Assembly (NCBI GenBank): GCA_004556565.1
Contig: SFGN01000070.1
Location: 1-13,455 of the forward strand
DNA: 13,455 nt
Direction: 5' to 3'
Source: Lachnospiraceae bacterium
GTDB lineage: Bacteria; Bacillota_A; Clostridia; Lachnospirales; Lachnospiraceae
A program made the translations under genes and the position numbers. How positions within the stretch are numbered: position 1 is the first letter of the stretch; each line of letters begins with the position of its first letter. The notes under the pieces are model-generated. The model had not been told where the DNA came from, made no database searches, and was given only the letters and a program-made list of their open reading frames with translations. Positions 1-6,102 of this stretch are shown one piece after another.

Positions 1-187
1 AGCCTCAGCGTAGCCCGCTACGCCTGCGTTTTTACAACTGCACTCTCGAAAAAGCATTCTCAGCGAAACAGTACGGTATTTAGGGTGCATCATACTAGTT
101 GATGGGGAAATCAAAATTCTTTCCCGGTTAGTTTTCGGTTTCACGCTCAGTCAGCTTTACATCATAACCGAGAATGTCAGTGATTTT
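1..187. other. Left edge, no supported gene; possible decayed coding sequence
   Basis: No complete gene is seen. A frame on the plus strand is open from the window edge to a TGA near 102, but it has no visible start. On the minus strand a short frame ending in the residues GYDVKLTERETEN reads through about 132-190 to a TAA, and it could be the 3' remnant of a gene. I cannot name its family. A short hairpin pairs GCGTAG (8-13) with CTACGC (18-23). Bases 108-128 are closely repeated at 615-635, on the other side of the toxin locus. Confidence 0.3.
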
Positions 188-233
188 GTGAACTGGAAAG
201 AATTCTTTACTTTAGCTATGATGTGTCGAGGAT

Positions 234-250
234 GTACCGGATTCCGGTAC
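234..250. repeat. 17-bp palindrome, copy 1 (exact)
   Basis: GTACCGGATTCCGGTAC has 8-bp arms GTACCGGA/TCCGGTAC around a single central T. It lies about 32 bp upstream of the -35 box of the toxin promoter. It belongs to a set of seven dispersed copies and is proposed as a partition or regulator binding site. Confidence 0.85.
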
Positions 251-281
251 GGAGTTTTGTGTCGTGCTTTGGGAATTCGGA

Positions 282-310
282 TTGTAATTGCTGTCGGACG
301 CTGTTATAAT
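282..310 (+). promoter_or_regulatory. Sigma-A promoter of the type I toxin mRNA
   Basis: A -35 TTGTAA (282-287), a 17-bp spacer and a perfect -10 TATAAT (305-310) are visible. Transcription would start near 317, leaving a leader of about 80 nt before the toxin ATG. That leader carries the structured elements described at 324-390. Confidence 0.75.
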
Positions 311-343
311 ATGGCATGGGAAACCAGAGAGCCGGGCGGCTTA

Positions 344-390
344 CCCTCCTATTTCGGAGGGGTTAACCCTCCAGACGAAAGAAAGGAGGG
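344..390 (+). promoter_or_regulatory. Alternating anti-SD hairpins in the toxin leader
   Basis: Two CCCTCC blocks (344-349, 367-372) alternate with two GGAGGG blocks (356-361, 385-390). The last GGAGGG is the Shine-Dalgarno sequence of the toxin. If block 1 pairs with 2 and 3 with 4, the SD is hidden; if block 2 pairs with 3 (GGGTTAACCC lies at the centre), the SD is free. This is read directly from complementarity. A regulatory role is inferred by analogy with other type I toxin mRNAs. Confidence 0.6.
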
Positions 391-397
391 CTTGCCA

Positions 398-490
398 ATG
401 GTTACATATTCTGATCTGATTCAGTTTTGTATATTCATTGTTACCCTTGTTGGTCTTTGCTATAAGATTTTCAAGGATAAAAGAAAATAG
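398..490 (+). CDS. Holin-like type I toxin, 30 aa
   Basis: This is a small hydrophobic peptide that begins MVTYSDLIQF, has one membrane segment at about residues 7-22 and ends in a basic tail (KIFKDKRK). The MVTY start, size and charge pattern match the putative holin-like toxin family (Hol_Tox), whose members insert in the membrane and are silenced by an antisense RNA. The ATG at 398 is chosen because GGAGGG (385-390) sits at normal distance. The same frame stays open back to a GTG at 188, but that start lacks an SD and would begin upstream of the promoter. The long structured leader, an opposing promoter at 588-616 and 3'-UTR hairpins support a type I toxin-antitoxin locus. On a replicating element it would serve post-segregational killing. 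The assignment to a toxin family is fairly firm; activity is inferred. Confidence 0.8.
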   Translation: MVTYSDLIQFCIFIVTLVGLCYKIFKDKRK

Positions 491-581
491 CCACCAACTA
501 TTCGCAGTAGTTGACGGCTGTTATTAAGTAACAGTCAATCACTTTTGAGGGTAGGCCGCCTCTCTGGCTTTCCCTTTTTCT
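480..581 (-). ncRNA. Putative antisense antitoxin RNA of the type I locus
   Basis: A strong leftward promoter (588-616) would start an RNA near 581 that runs antisense to the toxin mRNA 3' UTR. It would contain hairpins CTGTTA/TAACAG (518-523 with 529-534) and CAACTA/TAGTTG (495-500 with 508-513). The second hairpin is followed on this strand by a T-rich run (TATTTTCTTTTATC, about 489-476) that may serve as terminator. Length would be about 100 nt. The 3' overlap with the toxin transcript fits known type I antitoxins such as RatA. The RNA ends are inferred, not seen. Confidence 0.55.
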
Positions 582-587
582 ATATCC

Positions 588-616
588 AATATAGCATATC
601 TGACGGTGTTCGTCAA
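588..616 (-). promoter_or_regulatory. Sigma-A promoter of the antisense RNA
   Basis: Read on the minus strand there is a -35 TTGACG (616-611), a 17-bp spacer and a -10 TATATT (593-588). It is at least as good as the toxin promoter, which fits an antitoxin RNA in excess over the toxin mRNA. Confidence 0.7.
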
Positions 617-723
617 ATCAAAATTTTTTCTCGGTGTCCCATACGGCAACTATCAAATTTTTCCGTTAATGATATAGAAAGAAATAAAAACTGTTGTCTG
701 TACCATGGATTTTCTATATTTGT

Positions 724-740
724 GTACCGGAATCCGGTAC
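724..740. repeat. 17-bp palindrome, copy 2 (exact, opposite orientation)
   Basis: GTACCGGAATCCGGTAC is the reverse complement of copy 1. It lies 11 bp beyond the stop of the minus-strand zinc-ribbon gene. No T-tract follows on either strand, which argues against a terminator. Confidence 0.85.
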
Positions 741-751
741 ATTCGTTAGTA

Positions 752-1387
752 TCAAATGCGATAAAGACTCAAAGTGTGTTCCATGTCCGCTAAAATTATA
801 TTGTTTTTATGTATTTTCCGATAGTCTCCAATCATGATAAACCCACCAATTAACCAGGAAATTTGAAGAATCAGACCTAAAACTATTGCAAAAAAGAAAA
901 TAGAAAATACAATAACACAACCAGGAAGTTTACGCAGCGAACGAATAACTCTCCTTATACCGAAAAAGAACCCAATGGAACAGAATAGCTGGAAAAGGAA
1001 TCCAATGATATAGAAAGCGGTAATTAAAACTGAGCCATGGGTAAATTCTTGAAACGCTGCTATAATGGCATTTAAATTTAGCGTTACAGAGGAGGCGTCA
1101 GCCTCTTTGAGCAAGAGGAAAATAGATATCATATACAAGAAGAGTGTCGTGATAATTCCCAATACAGTAAAAAGAGTAGCAGTGGACTTCATTTGCCTGG
1201 TTTCATTAAGTAAGGCTTCATATTCGGTTCCAAAACAATCAGGACAGAGATGTCTTCTGTCAGGAGTGGGGAGAGAACATTTTTCACAGGTAAATGAACC
1301 GCAGGTTGTGCAAGAAGCGACAATGTTTGGATTTTGATGCCAACGGCATACAGGAGATGAAGCATGCAAGTCATAATAATTATCCAT
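752..1387 (-). CDS. B-box-like zinc-ribbon membrane protein, 211 aa
   Basis: The N-terminal 55 residues carry a cluster of metal ligands: C14, H17, C26, C29, C34, C37, H46, C48 and C51. This spacing resembles B-box or double zinc-ribbon domains. About four hydrophobic segments follow (near 72-93, 118-140, 157-176 and 176-187), so the protein is likely an integral membrane protein with a cytosolic zinc-binding head. The start is the ATG at 1387. It is preceded by GAAAGGAAA at good distance, whereas a TTG six codons upstream would consume that ribosome site. The gene stands alone, AT-rich, opposite to its neighbours, with no clear promoter. The fold class is reasonably supported; no substrate or partner can be named. 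Confidence 0.75.
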   Translation of the reverse strand: MDNYYDLHASSPVCRWHQNPNIVASCTTCGSFTCEKCSLPTPDRRHLCPDCFGTEYEALLNETRQMKSTATLFTVLGIITTLFLYMISIFLLLKEADASSVTLNLNAIIAAFQEFTHGSVLITAFYIIGFLFQLFCSIGFFFGIRRVIRSLRKLPGCVIVFSIFFFAIVLGLILQISWLIGGFIMIGDYRKIHKNNIILADMEHTLSLYRI

Positions 1388-1478
1388 AAGTAAATTTCCT
1401 TTCAAATATATTCAAGTATTTTACATATCATATGTTAAATGAATAGATTTGAAATTTCTTACATGATAAAGGAGTCGA

Positions 1479-1667
1479 ATGAAAATAAAAATGCCTATCC
1501 TGTCAGCCAACGGGATAGGTGATGCCCATAAGGACAATAACTATTGTGATGTAAACATAAATAATTCCGTAGCATTTCTAAAATATATTGTGGTAAATGT
1601 ATTTGACACTTCTATTTCTGCATTAATGGAAATTTTTAAGTCTCAAATAAAGAATATTAAAGAATGA
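1479..1667 (+). CDS. Hypothetical small protein, 62 aa
   Basis: I do not recognise this ORF. It starts with ATG four bases after AAAGGAG (1468-1474), a good but slightly close ribosome site. The product is soluble-looking, with Lys, Ile and Asn in abundance and no obvious motif. The early coding region contains an inverted repeat, CCTATCC/GGATAGG (about 1495-1516), which could fold in the mRNA. No convincing promoter is seen upstream. A terminator-like hairpin lies shortly downstream (1707-1756). It may be a genuine small gene or a chance ORF in AT-rich sequence. Confidence 0.4.
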   Translation: MKIKMPILSANGIGDAHKDNNYCDVNINNSVAFLKYIVVNVFDTSISALMEIFKSQIKNIKE

Positions 1668-1706
1668 ACATTTATCTTTGTATTTTATAAATTTCAAGAA
1701 ATAAAA

Positions 1707-1756
1707 TACATAAAGGCATAACAGACGTAACAGTCCGGTATGCCTATTTTTATGTG
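1707..1756. terminator. Probable bidirectional terminator
   Basis: The stem AGGCATA (1714-1720) / TATGCCT (1739-1745) extends by ACATAAA with TTTATGT flanks. ATTTTTATG follows on the plus strand and a T-rich TTATGTATTTTATTT on the minus strand. It lies between the converging small ORF (ending 1667) and the XRE gene (ending 1779), so it can serve both. Confidence 0.6.
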
Positions 1757-1778
1757 TATAATTTAGGATTGAGGCGAG

Positions 1779-2171
1779 TTATTGGCTCTTTTTAAAATTG
1801 TCAATGTACTGTAGTGCCATTTTTTCTAATGTGGCTTTACCTATATCATCTAATTGTTCATACGTTACAATTAAAGCCTGGATTGCGCTAGCTACTGCAG
1901 AATCCTTGTCCTTCAAAAGCAGGCCGGTGTACTTCATTATTTTTTCCTGCTCGGTGAGTTGTTCAAACATTTCGCCTTCCCCAGTTCGCAACCACTCTTC
2001 CCTTACATCGAATTCCCGACAGATTGCTTTTCGCATTTGGTCGGTTACACTTCGATGTCCTTTTTCTATATTGGAAATCGCAACCTTGGTAACGCCAAGT
2101 CTTTCTCCGAATTTTTCCATAGTCATTCCCAATTCAGTTCTTACCTTTTTTACTCGTTCATTTTCTGTCAC
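1779..2171 (-). CDS. XRE-family transcriptional regulator, 130 aa
   Basis: The N-terminal half is a typical Cro/CI helix-turn-helix domain: residues 7-60 contain TMEKFGERLGVTKVAISNIE and end in the phage-repressor-like segment VREEWLRTGEGEMF. The C-terminal half is helical and may be for dimerisation. The start is a GTG at 2171, nine bases after AGGAGG. The longer upstream frame runs through the promoter region and is rejected. The gene is transcribed away from the operon beginning at 2338. The intergenic region holds two back-to-back promoters, which is the usual arrangement for a repressor that controls itself and the opposing operon. The family call is firm; its targets are inferred. Confidence 0.9.
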   Translation of the reverse strand: MTENERVKKVRTELGMTMEKFGERLGVTKVAISNIEKGHRSVTDQMRKAICREFDVREEWLRTGEGEMFEQLTEQEKIMKYTGLLLKDKDSAVASAIQALIVTYEQLDDIGKATLEKMALQYIDNFKKSQ

Positions 2172-2202
2172 GACGTTCACCTCCTGTTCACCTTCTGTAT
2201 TG

Positions 2203-2231
2203 ATAATATCATACGCTGTTATTAATTTCAA
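2203..2231 (-). promoter_or_regulatory. Promoter of the XRE regulator gene
   Basis: On the minus strand there is a -35 TTGAAA (2231-2226), a 17-bp spacer and a -10 TATTAT (2208-2203). It faces away from the operon promoter at 2262-2290, with about 30 bp between the two -35 boxes, where an operator would be expected. Confidence 0.65.
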
Positions 2232-2261
2232 TAAAAAGTTAGCAGAGATTACAGAAGGGTA

Positions 2262-2290
2262 TTGACAACATAATCGGAGAACACTATAAT
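2262..2290 (+). promoter_or_regulatory. Consensus sigma-A promoter of the early operon
   Basis: A perfect -35 TTGACA (2262-2267), a 17-bp spacer and a perfect -10 TATAAT (2285-2290) are present. Such a full-consensus promoter usually needs repression, which points to the divergent XRE protein. The near-repeats TAAACATAG and TAAACAATG just downstream (about 2292-2314) are possible operator half-sites, at low confidence. Confidence 0.8.
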
Positions 2291-2337
2291 GTAAACATAG
2301 ATAACTAAACAATGGTTGAGAGAAAGGAAGTGAAAGC

Positions 2338-2523
2338 ATGATGGGTTTGGAAACCAAGAAAGAGCAGGAAATTGAAAACATGGTTTCAATTTTGAAGCAG
2401 ATTGATTTGCCTGATATTATCCTTCTTACGAGGGATGCCAATACTCTGCTGATGCGGAAGGAAGAAGTTCTAATGAAGCAAAAGCAAGAAGAAAGTAGAA
2501 CGTACCGGAATCCGGTACGTTAA
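2338..2523 (+). CDS. Hypothetical small protein, first gene of the early operon, 61 aa
   Basis: This is a helical, charged protein with no recognised domain. The ATG at 2338 (or the adjacent ATG at 2341) follows AAAGGAAGTGA at suitable distance and lies about 45 nt after a consensus promoter. Its last codons are made by the 17-bp palindrome at 2502-2518, which encodes the terminal TYRNPVR. The C-terminus is therefore dictated by a DNA site, so the true protein may tolerate any tail. The next gene begins 16 bp after the stop, so the two are likely co-transcribed. The position opposite an XRE gene recalls early control genes of phages and integrative elements. Confidence 0.65.
   Translation: MMGLETKKEQEIENMVSILKQIDLPDIILLTRDANTLLMRKEEVLMKQKQEESRTYRNPVR
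2502..2518. repeat. 17-bp palindrome, copy 3 (exact, opposite orientation)
   Basis: GTACCGGAATCCGGTAC here extends to a 21-bp imperfect-centre palindrome with flanking AC/GT. It overlaps the last codons of the gene at 2338-2523, the only exact copy inside a called coding region. Confidence 0.85.
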
Positions 2524-2539
2524 GAGAAGAGGTGCATAT

Positions 2540-2881
2540 ATGTACATAGAGGAGCAGTTGAAAGAATTGAAGGAATCAGTGGAACTTATGCAGAAGGAAA
2601 TAGAACACCTGAAGGTAAAAAGTTCTGAACAGATATTGACCCCGAAGGAGTTTGCAGAAATGACAAGTATCAATCAGAATACGGTTTATACATGGATCAG
2701 GGAAGGGCGGATTAAGACATTGCCTAATTTGGGGACGGCAATAAGAATTCCCATGAGCCAGTTTTATGAAAGTGTTGATACATCGCAATACCAATCAGAG
2801 AAAGCCGCAAATAAAGCGGAAGAGCTTCGGAACGAGTTCCGCAGAATGCGTAAAGATAGGATAACACACAAAATAAGCTGA
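2540..2881 (+). CDS. Excisionase-like HTH protein, 113 aa
   Basis: Residues 1-28 look like a short coiled coil (EEQLKELKESVELMQKEIEHL). Residues 32-74 form a MerR/excisionase-type HTH (HTH_17-like): LTPKEFAEMTSINQNTVYTW, then IREGRIKTLPNLGTAIRIP. Proteins of this type act as excisionases, plasmid copy or partition accessory factors, or transcription regulators. The ATG at 2540 follows AGAGGTG at seven bases. It lies in the operon from the 2262 promoter. No integrase is in the window, so an excision role is not supported by context. The DNA-binding call is good; the role is open. Confidence 0.75.
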   Translation: MYIEEQLKELKESVELMQKEIEHLKVKSSEQILTPKEFAEMTSINQNTVYTWIREGRIKTLPNLGTAIRIPMSQFYESVDTSQYQSEKAANKAEELRNEFRRMRKDRITHKIS

Positions 2882-2906
2882 TGTTCAGACTGTGGAAGAG
2901 TAAAAA

Positions 2907-3161
2907 ATGGATAAAGTTGAGGATTTTAAGCCTGGAAGCCATATGCACAGCATGTTCCGTGACTTCTGGAACATGAATAAAAAGTATATCAACAGGAACG
3001 TACAGCATTCCATGAGGGAATCTGATTGGTATTTGATGTTAGAAGAGCTGAACCTTTTCATAGGGAAATACGACAGAGAACCTTATGTCAAAGATCTTGC
3101 ATTAGCATTGATATCTGAAATAGAACGCAGATATAAAGCAGCAAAAGAGAGGGAAATGTGA
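2907..3161 (+). CDS. Hypothetical protein, 84 aa
   Basis: I do not recognise the family. It is a soluble, probably helical protein with many aromatic residues and Met in the first 45 residues (MHSMFRDFWNMNKKYINRNV) and a charged helix at the C-terminus (ISEIERRYKAAKEREM). The ATG at 2907 follows GGAAGAG. It lies 25 bp after the HTH gene and 29 bp before the sigma-like gene, so it is almost surely in the same operon. Confidence 0.65.
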   Translation: MDKVEDFKPGSHMHSMFRDFWNMNKKYINRNVQHSMRESDWYLMLEELNLFIGKYDREPYVKDLALALISEIERRYKAAKEREM

Positions 3162-3190
3162 AATGAGAAAAACAGAGAGGAACAATAGGC

Positions 3191-3826
3191 ATGATTGAAT
3201 TAAATGAAGGTCGGGTAAAAGAAATCCTTCGTTGCCGTACCACGCTTTTATCTCAGATACATAACAGGCTGATTTCCCTTCACCATGAGCTGGACGAGAC
3301 GGAACAGCTTATTTCAGAAATTGCCCTGTCTTCCGTAAAGATGGATGGAGATACGGGAGGAAAAAATTCTGGACTGAAAAAGGATTTATCCGATGTGATG
3401 GAGGCGCATCAGAAGTTATCACAGATCAGGGAGAGGGAAGTCCGGATTCTGATGGATGAACTGGTGAAGGAAGAATCTCAGATTAACCGTGTCTGGGTAT
3501 GCTTCAACGCCTTGTCTGGAGATGAATTCAAAGTGTTGGAGCATTTATATGTGCGTAACCTGCCGTATAAAGCCGTGGAGGAAGAAAGCGGCGTATCACA
3601 TGGTACATTTGAATCCATACGCCGCCGGGGGATTCGTTTCATCATACGGATGTATAACAGCGACCTGCAGAATATTGAAATCATCCGGAAGTCAGGGACG
3701 CATATAGACTCGCATCCGGGGCTGAAAGATACTTACAGCGGTGGACATGGAAAAGGAAAGAGAAATAAGAAGAGTAAGAGAAGGAATCAGGAATATCAGC
3801 AGTTAAAGTTGGATTTGGACAACTGA
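3191..3826 (+). CDS. Sigma-70 region 4-like protein, 211 aa
   Basis: The N-terminal 100 residues are mostly alpha-helical, probably coiled coil, in two blocks split by a glycine-rich turn (DGDTGGKNSG, 52-61). Residues 108-155 read as a region-4-type helix-turn-helix: LSGDEFKVLEHLYVRNLPYK, then AVEEESGVSHGTFESIRRRG. The C-terminal tail (about 180-211) is very basic (KGKRNKKSKRRNQ). The overall plan resembles phage late-gene activators of the ArpU/RinA kind and plasmid sigma-like proteins. ATG 3191 is the start, with AGAGGA upstream at a rather long distance. An 11-codon ORF (3163-3198) overlaps this start and might couple translation. It would act on transcription of later genes of the element, but no target is evident. 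Confidence 0.7.
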   Translation: MIELNEGRVKEILRCRTTLLSQIHNRLISLHHELDETEQLISEIALSSVKMDGDTGGKNSGLKKDLSDVMEAHQKLSQIREREVRILMDELVKEESQINRVWVCFNALSGDEFKVLEHLYVRNLPYKAVEEESGVSHGTFESIRRRGIRFIIRMYNSDLQNIEIIRKSGTHIDSHPGLKDTYSGGHGKGKRNKKSKRRNQEYQQLKLDLDN

Positions 3827-3915
3827 CGGTAAGCCATGGAAGGTAAATGATGGTGCAGGAATTTAGGATCAAGATGGAAATCCAGAAGAGCAGGCGGAAA
3901 AAAGGAGGAATGGCA

Positions 3916-4113
3916 ATGAAGAATATATTAGAAAATTACATTCCTGGCGATAAGGTTAGGTTTCAGGTCTTTGATGAACCCGGCGTCTGCGTAGGCACGG
4001 TTGACCGTGACTCATACGGCAGGAAATACATACAATGCGATGACGGTATCACCTACTACCCATCGGGAAGTGACGAATTAGGAGGGGTGAAAAATGAAGA
4101 TGTACAAGATTGA
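3916..4113 (+). CDS. Hypothetical small beta-rich protein, 65 aa
   Basis: I do not recognise this protein. It starts MKNILENYIPGDKVRFQVFD and has alternating hydrophobic and charged residues, as in a small beta-barrel. Its FQVFDEPGVCVGTVDRDSYG segment recalls KOW/SH3-like folds, which is only an impression. ATG 3916 is chosen because AAAGGAGG lies seven bases before it. The frame is open back to 3847, but the ATG at 3910 is too close to the SD. Its 3' end overlaps the next gene by 20 bp. Confidence 0.6.
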   Translation: MKNILENYIPGDKVRFQVFDEPGVCVGTVDRDSYGRKYIQCDDGITYYPSGSDELGGVKNEDVQD

Positions 4114-4297
4114 GGATATCGTAGATCTGCTGCTGTTTTCACAAAAACAAGGGGAAGGGTATGTCGGGTTTACCACCAACGAAGCTGAAAACCTGATTAT
4201 CACAGTTAAGACCCATGAACCGGACTGGAGGGACGAAGACGGCATTGGGGAAGCCGTAATAGAATATGAGCTGCAGGAGTCGGTAGGAGAGTATTAG
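4094..4297 (+). CDS. Hypothetical small acidic protein, 67 aa
   Basis: This is an acidic protein of unknown family (MKMYKIEDIVDLLLFSQKQG, then GFTTNEAENLIITVKTHEPD). It overlaps the previous gene by 20 bp and uses AGGAGGGG inside that gene as its ribosome site, so translation of the two is probably coupled. It is probably the same transcript as 2338-4113. Confidence 0.6.
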   Translation: MKMYKIEDIVDLLLFSQKQGEGYVGFTTNEAENLIITVKTHEPDWRDEDGIGEAVIEYELQESVGEY

Positions 4298-4382
4298 AAG
4301 GATTGAAACGGATATATAAGAACATTAATCAAAGAGAAAACAGTGATAGATTTACAATTTTTTTAGGAAGGAAGCAGGTGAA

Positions 4383-4556
4383 ATGAAAAGGAGCTACTTA
4401 AATCGGGCAGGTGATTTTGATAAAAATGACTGCGACCGGAGTAAAAATTATGATTTGACAAAAAAAGATGATGAAAAAGACATTCCAATAGCAGAGGCAG
4501 GAAATGGAATGTCTTTTAAGAAAAAAATGGAGTGGTTAAAATTGCTTCTTAGATAG
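4383..4556 (+). CDS. Hypothetical very small hydrophilic protein, 57 aa
   Basis: This ORF starts at an ATG preceded by GGAAGGAAGCAGGTG, a strong ribosome site. The first 45 residues are very polar and rich in Asp, Lys and Asn (GDFDKNDCDRSKNYDLTKKD). The C-terminus is a basic amphipathic helix (FKKKMEWLKLLLR) that could bind membrane or a partner. It is the last gene of the rightward operon. Its 3' end overlaps the converging YkgJ-type gene by 21 bp. No function can be assigned. Confidence 0.5.
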   Translation: MKRSYLNRAGDFDKNDCDRSKNYDLTKKDDEKDIPIAEAGNGMSFKKKMEWLKLLLR

Positions 4557-5222
4557 CATTTCGAGAAGAGCAAACTGTAAAATCTTCAAGGTATATTTTC
4601 TGGAAGGTTTCTTAATTTGATAAAGACGCTTGGTTATGCGTGATTCCCAATCACTGTATTTGAGAGTTGTTGGAATATTCCAGGTTTGTTCACATTCAGT
4701 AGGACTACCATAATTTCTGTAACTCCAACACAAAGTTGGTCTTACAGTGTATATAGAACAGGTATGATCTTGTTTTAATAAAGGGCAAGGTAATTTAAAC
4801 GAAAAAAACTCTTCCTGAAGTTTTTGTTGTTCTTCAAAAGGCATGTAGGGGGATGAAAAAGTATTCTGAGAATATCCATGCTCAGTTAAAAACTTACATT
4901 GTTTAAGTGTTGTTTCTCTAATTTGGGTGCGTTCTTTAAGAGGTAAATTATTTAACGAAAATTCAATAATTTGATGCTCAAGATAAGTTATAACAATAAG
5001 CTGATGACAACAAGAAACACACCCTTTAGAACAAGTACATAGAGTGTTGTGATTTTGTTCAAGAATATCGAGTTGTTCAGTTACGGTATTTATTTCATTT
5101 GCATACCACTTACATAGTTTTAGCGGGTTAGGATTCTTGGGGATTTCTTGTGGAAATACGAAAGAATTTGCTGTATGGGCTGATTCATATATTAATGTGT
5201 TTAAATGATTTTCCAATGACAT
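4536..5222 (-). CDS. YkgJ-family cysteine-cluster protein, 228 aa
   Basis: It has the metal-chelating pattern of the YkgJ / CxxCxxxCC family (PF03692-type): C62, C64, C68, C71 and C72 (CTCSKGCVSCC), then C146, C155, C165 and C177 in CPLLKQDHTCSIYTVRPTLC and YGSPTECE. The PLL..CSIY..RP..C motif is characteristic of the family, which probably binds zinc or an iron-sulfur cluster and whose reaction is unknown. ATG 5222 follows AGGAGG at seven bases. A possible -10 TATAAT lies at about 5255-5260 (minus) with a poor -35. It is opposite to its neighbours and AT-rich, so probably an independent insertion between the early operon and parA. The family call is strong. Confidence 0.85.
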   Translation of the reverse strand: MSLENHLNTLIYESAHTANSFVFPQEIPKNPNPLKLCKWYANEINTVTEQLDILEQNHNTLCTCSKGCVSCCHQLIVITYLEHQIIEFSLNNLPLKERTQIRETTLKQCKFLTEHGYSQNTFSSPYMPFEEQQKLQEEFFSFKLPCPLLKQDHTCSIYTVRPTLCWSYRNYGSPTECEQTWNIPTTLKYSDWESRITKRLYQIKKPSRKYTLKILQFALLEMLSKKQF

Positions 5223-5277
5223 TTTAATACCTCCTGATGATTATAGAGGAATTATAACACAATTATGAAAATGTGTG

Positions 5278-5292
5278 TGGTTTTTAAAACCA
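5278..5292. repeat. Inverted repeat TGGTTTT/AAAACCA in the ykgJ-parA gap
   Basis: TGGTTTTTAAAACCA is a perfect 15-bp inverted repeat around one T, in the gap between the divergent YkgJ-type gene and parA. It could be an operator for either gene. There is no U-tract to suggest a terminator, and no good parA promoter was found nearby. Confidence 0.4.
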
Positions 5293-5324
5293 TAAAAAAA
5301 CAAAAATAAAACATACGAAAAATT

Positions 5325-5341
5325 GTACCGGATTCCGGTAC
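5325..5341. repeat. 17-bp palindrome, copy 4 (exact), just upstream of parA
   Basis: GTACCGGATTCCGGTAC lies 20 bp before the parA start codon, where ParB or ParA binding would both mark a centromere and autoregulate the operon. This placement is the strongest hint that the palindrome belongs to the partition system. Confidence 0.85.
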
Positions 5342-5361
5342 GCTGAGAAAAGGAGAACATT

Positions 5362-6099
5362 ATGAGAACGATTACGATTGGAAATTTAAAGGGTGGAACG
5401 GGAAAGACAACTTCCGCCGTCAACCTGGCATACAGCTTTTCTGTATTGGGTAAGAAAGTGCTTGTCGTGGATGCAGATCCACAGGCAAACCTTACGCCGT
5501 TTTTTACAAAGGCGAACCAAAATGGAAAGACCATAAAAGACGTGCTGCGTAATCCAGCCAATATACGCAGTGCGATATACCGGAGCCGGTATAAGAATAT
5601 TGACATCATAAAAGGAAATCCAGAGCTGGAAGAAGCGGATGCGGATGATAAAGGAATCCTTTGGTTTGCCTTAAGAGCGCTCAATAAATCGGTCAATGAC
5701 AGATATGATGTCTGTATCATAGACACCCGGCCTGCTTTTGAAGCGATTACTGTAAATGCGCTGAATGCTTCAGATCTTCTTCTAGTCCCTGTCTGCCTGG
5801 ACAGGTTCTGCCGGGACAACCTTCTGCTTGTGGAAGAACTTTACGATAAGCTGCAGGTCCCGCCGGAATGGAAGATATTTGCGAACAAGGTTGAGAACCG
5901 CAGGTCACAGCTCAATACCTATCAGGATATGGTACAGAAGCATTCCTGGCCTTTCATGAATACCTGCATCAGCAAAGGAGCTGTCGTGGAAAATGCCCTG
6001 GAATACTATAAGCCGGTTTTGAAGCACCGGAAGTCAAGCCGGGTGGCGGCAGACTATCTGGAGCTGGCAAAGGAGCTTTTAGAGGAAGGGCAGGTGTGA
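5362..6099 (+). CDS. parA: ParA-family partition ATPase, 245 aa
   Basis: It has the deviant Walker A KGGTGKTT (residues 10-17), DADPQANLT (37-45) and a Walker B strand ending in D121 (DVCIIDTRPA), in the order and spacing of Soj/ParA proteins. At 245 aa there is no N-terminal HTH domain, so it is a short ParA that would bind DNA non-specifically and would not repress on its own. After Walker B it reads TRPAF where most relatives have a CPP-type loop. ATG 5362 follows AAAGGAG. parB starts 3 bp after its stop, so the two form an operon. Role: ATP-driven segregation of the element together with ParB and a centromere. Confidence 0.93.
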   Translation: MRTITIGNLKGGTGKTTSAVNLAYSFSVLGKKVLVVDADPQANLTPFFTKANQNGKTIKDVLRNPANIRSAIYRSRYKNIDIIKGNPELEEADADDKGILWFALRALNKSVNDRYDVCIIDTRPAFEAITVNALNASDLLLVPVCLDRFCRDNLLLVEELYDKLQVPPEWKIFANKVENRRSQLNTYQDMVQKHSWPFMNTCISKGAVVENALEYYKPVLKHRKSSRVAADYLELAKELLEEGQV

Positions 6100-6102
6100 T
6101 GG

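Noticed and set aside
545..793. 82-codon plus-strand open frame
   Set aside because: It begins inside the toxin 3' UTR, covers the antisense promoter and palindrome copy 2, has no SD and ends within the opposing zinc-ribbon gene.
1420..1438. ACATATCATATGT inverted repeat as an operator
   Set aside because: It is short and fully AT-rich in an AT-rich gap; chance occurrence is likely and no promoter is firmly placed beside it.
2172..2441. N-terminal extension of the XRE protein to 220 aa
   Set aside because: It would read through both divergent promoters; the GTG at 2171 has an AGGAGG at proper distance.
5577..5592. ATACCGGAGCCGGTAT inside parA as an eighth palindrome
   Set aside because: The centre is two bases where the family has three between 7-bp arms, the outer bases differ, and the site is fully explained by codons. 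It could at most be a weak site.
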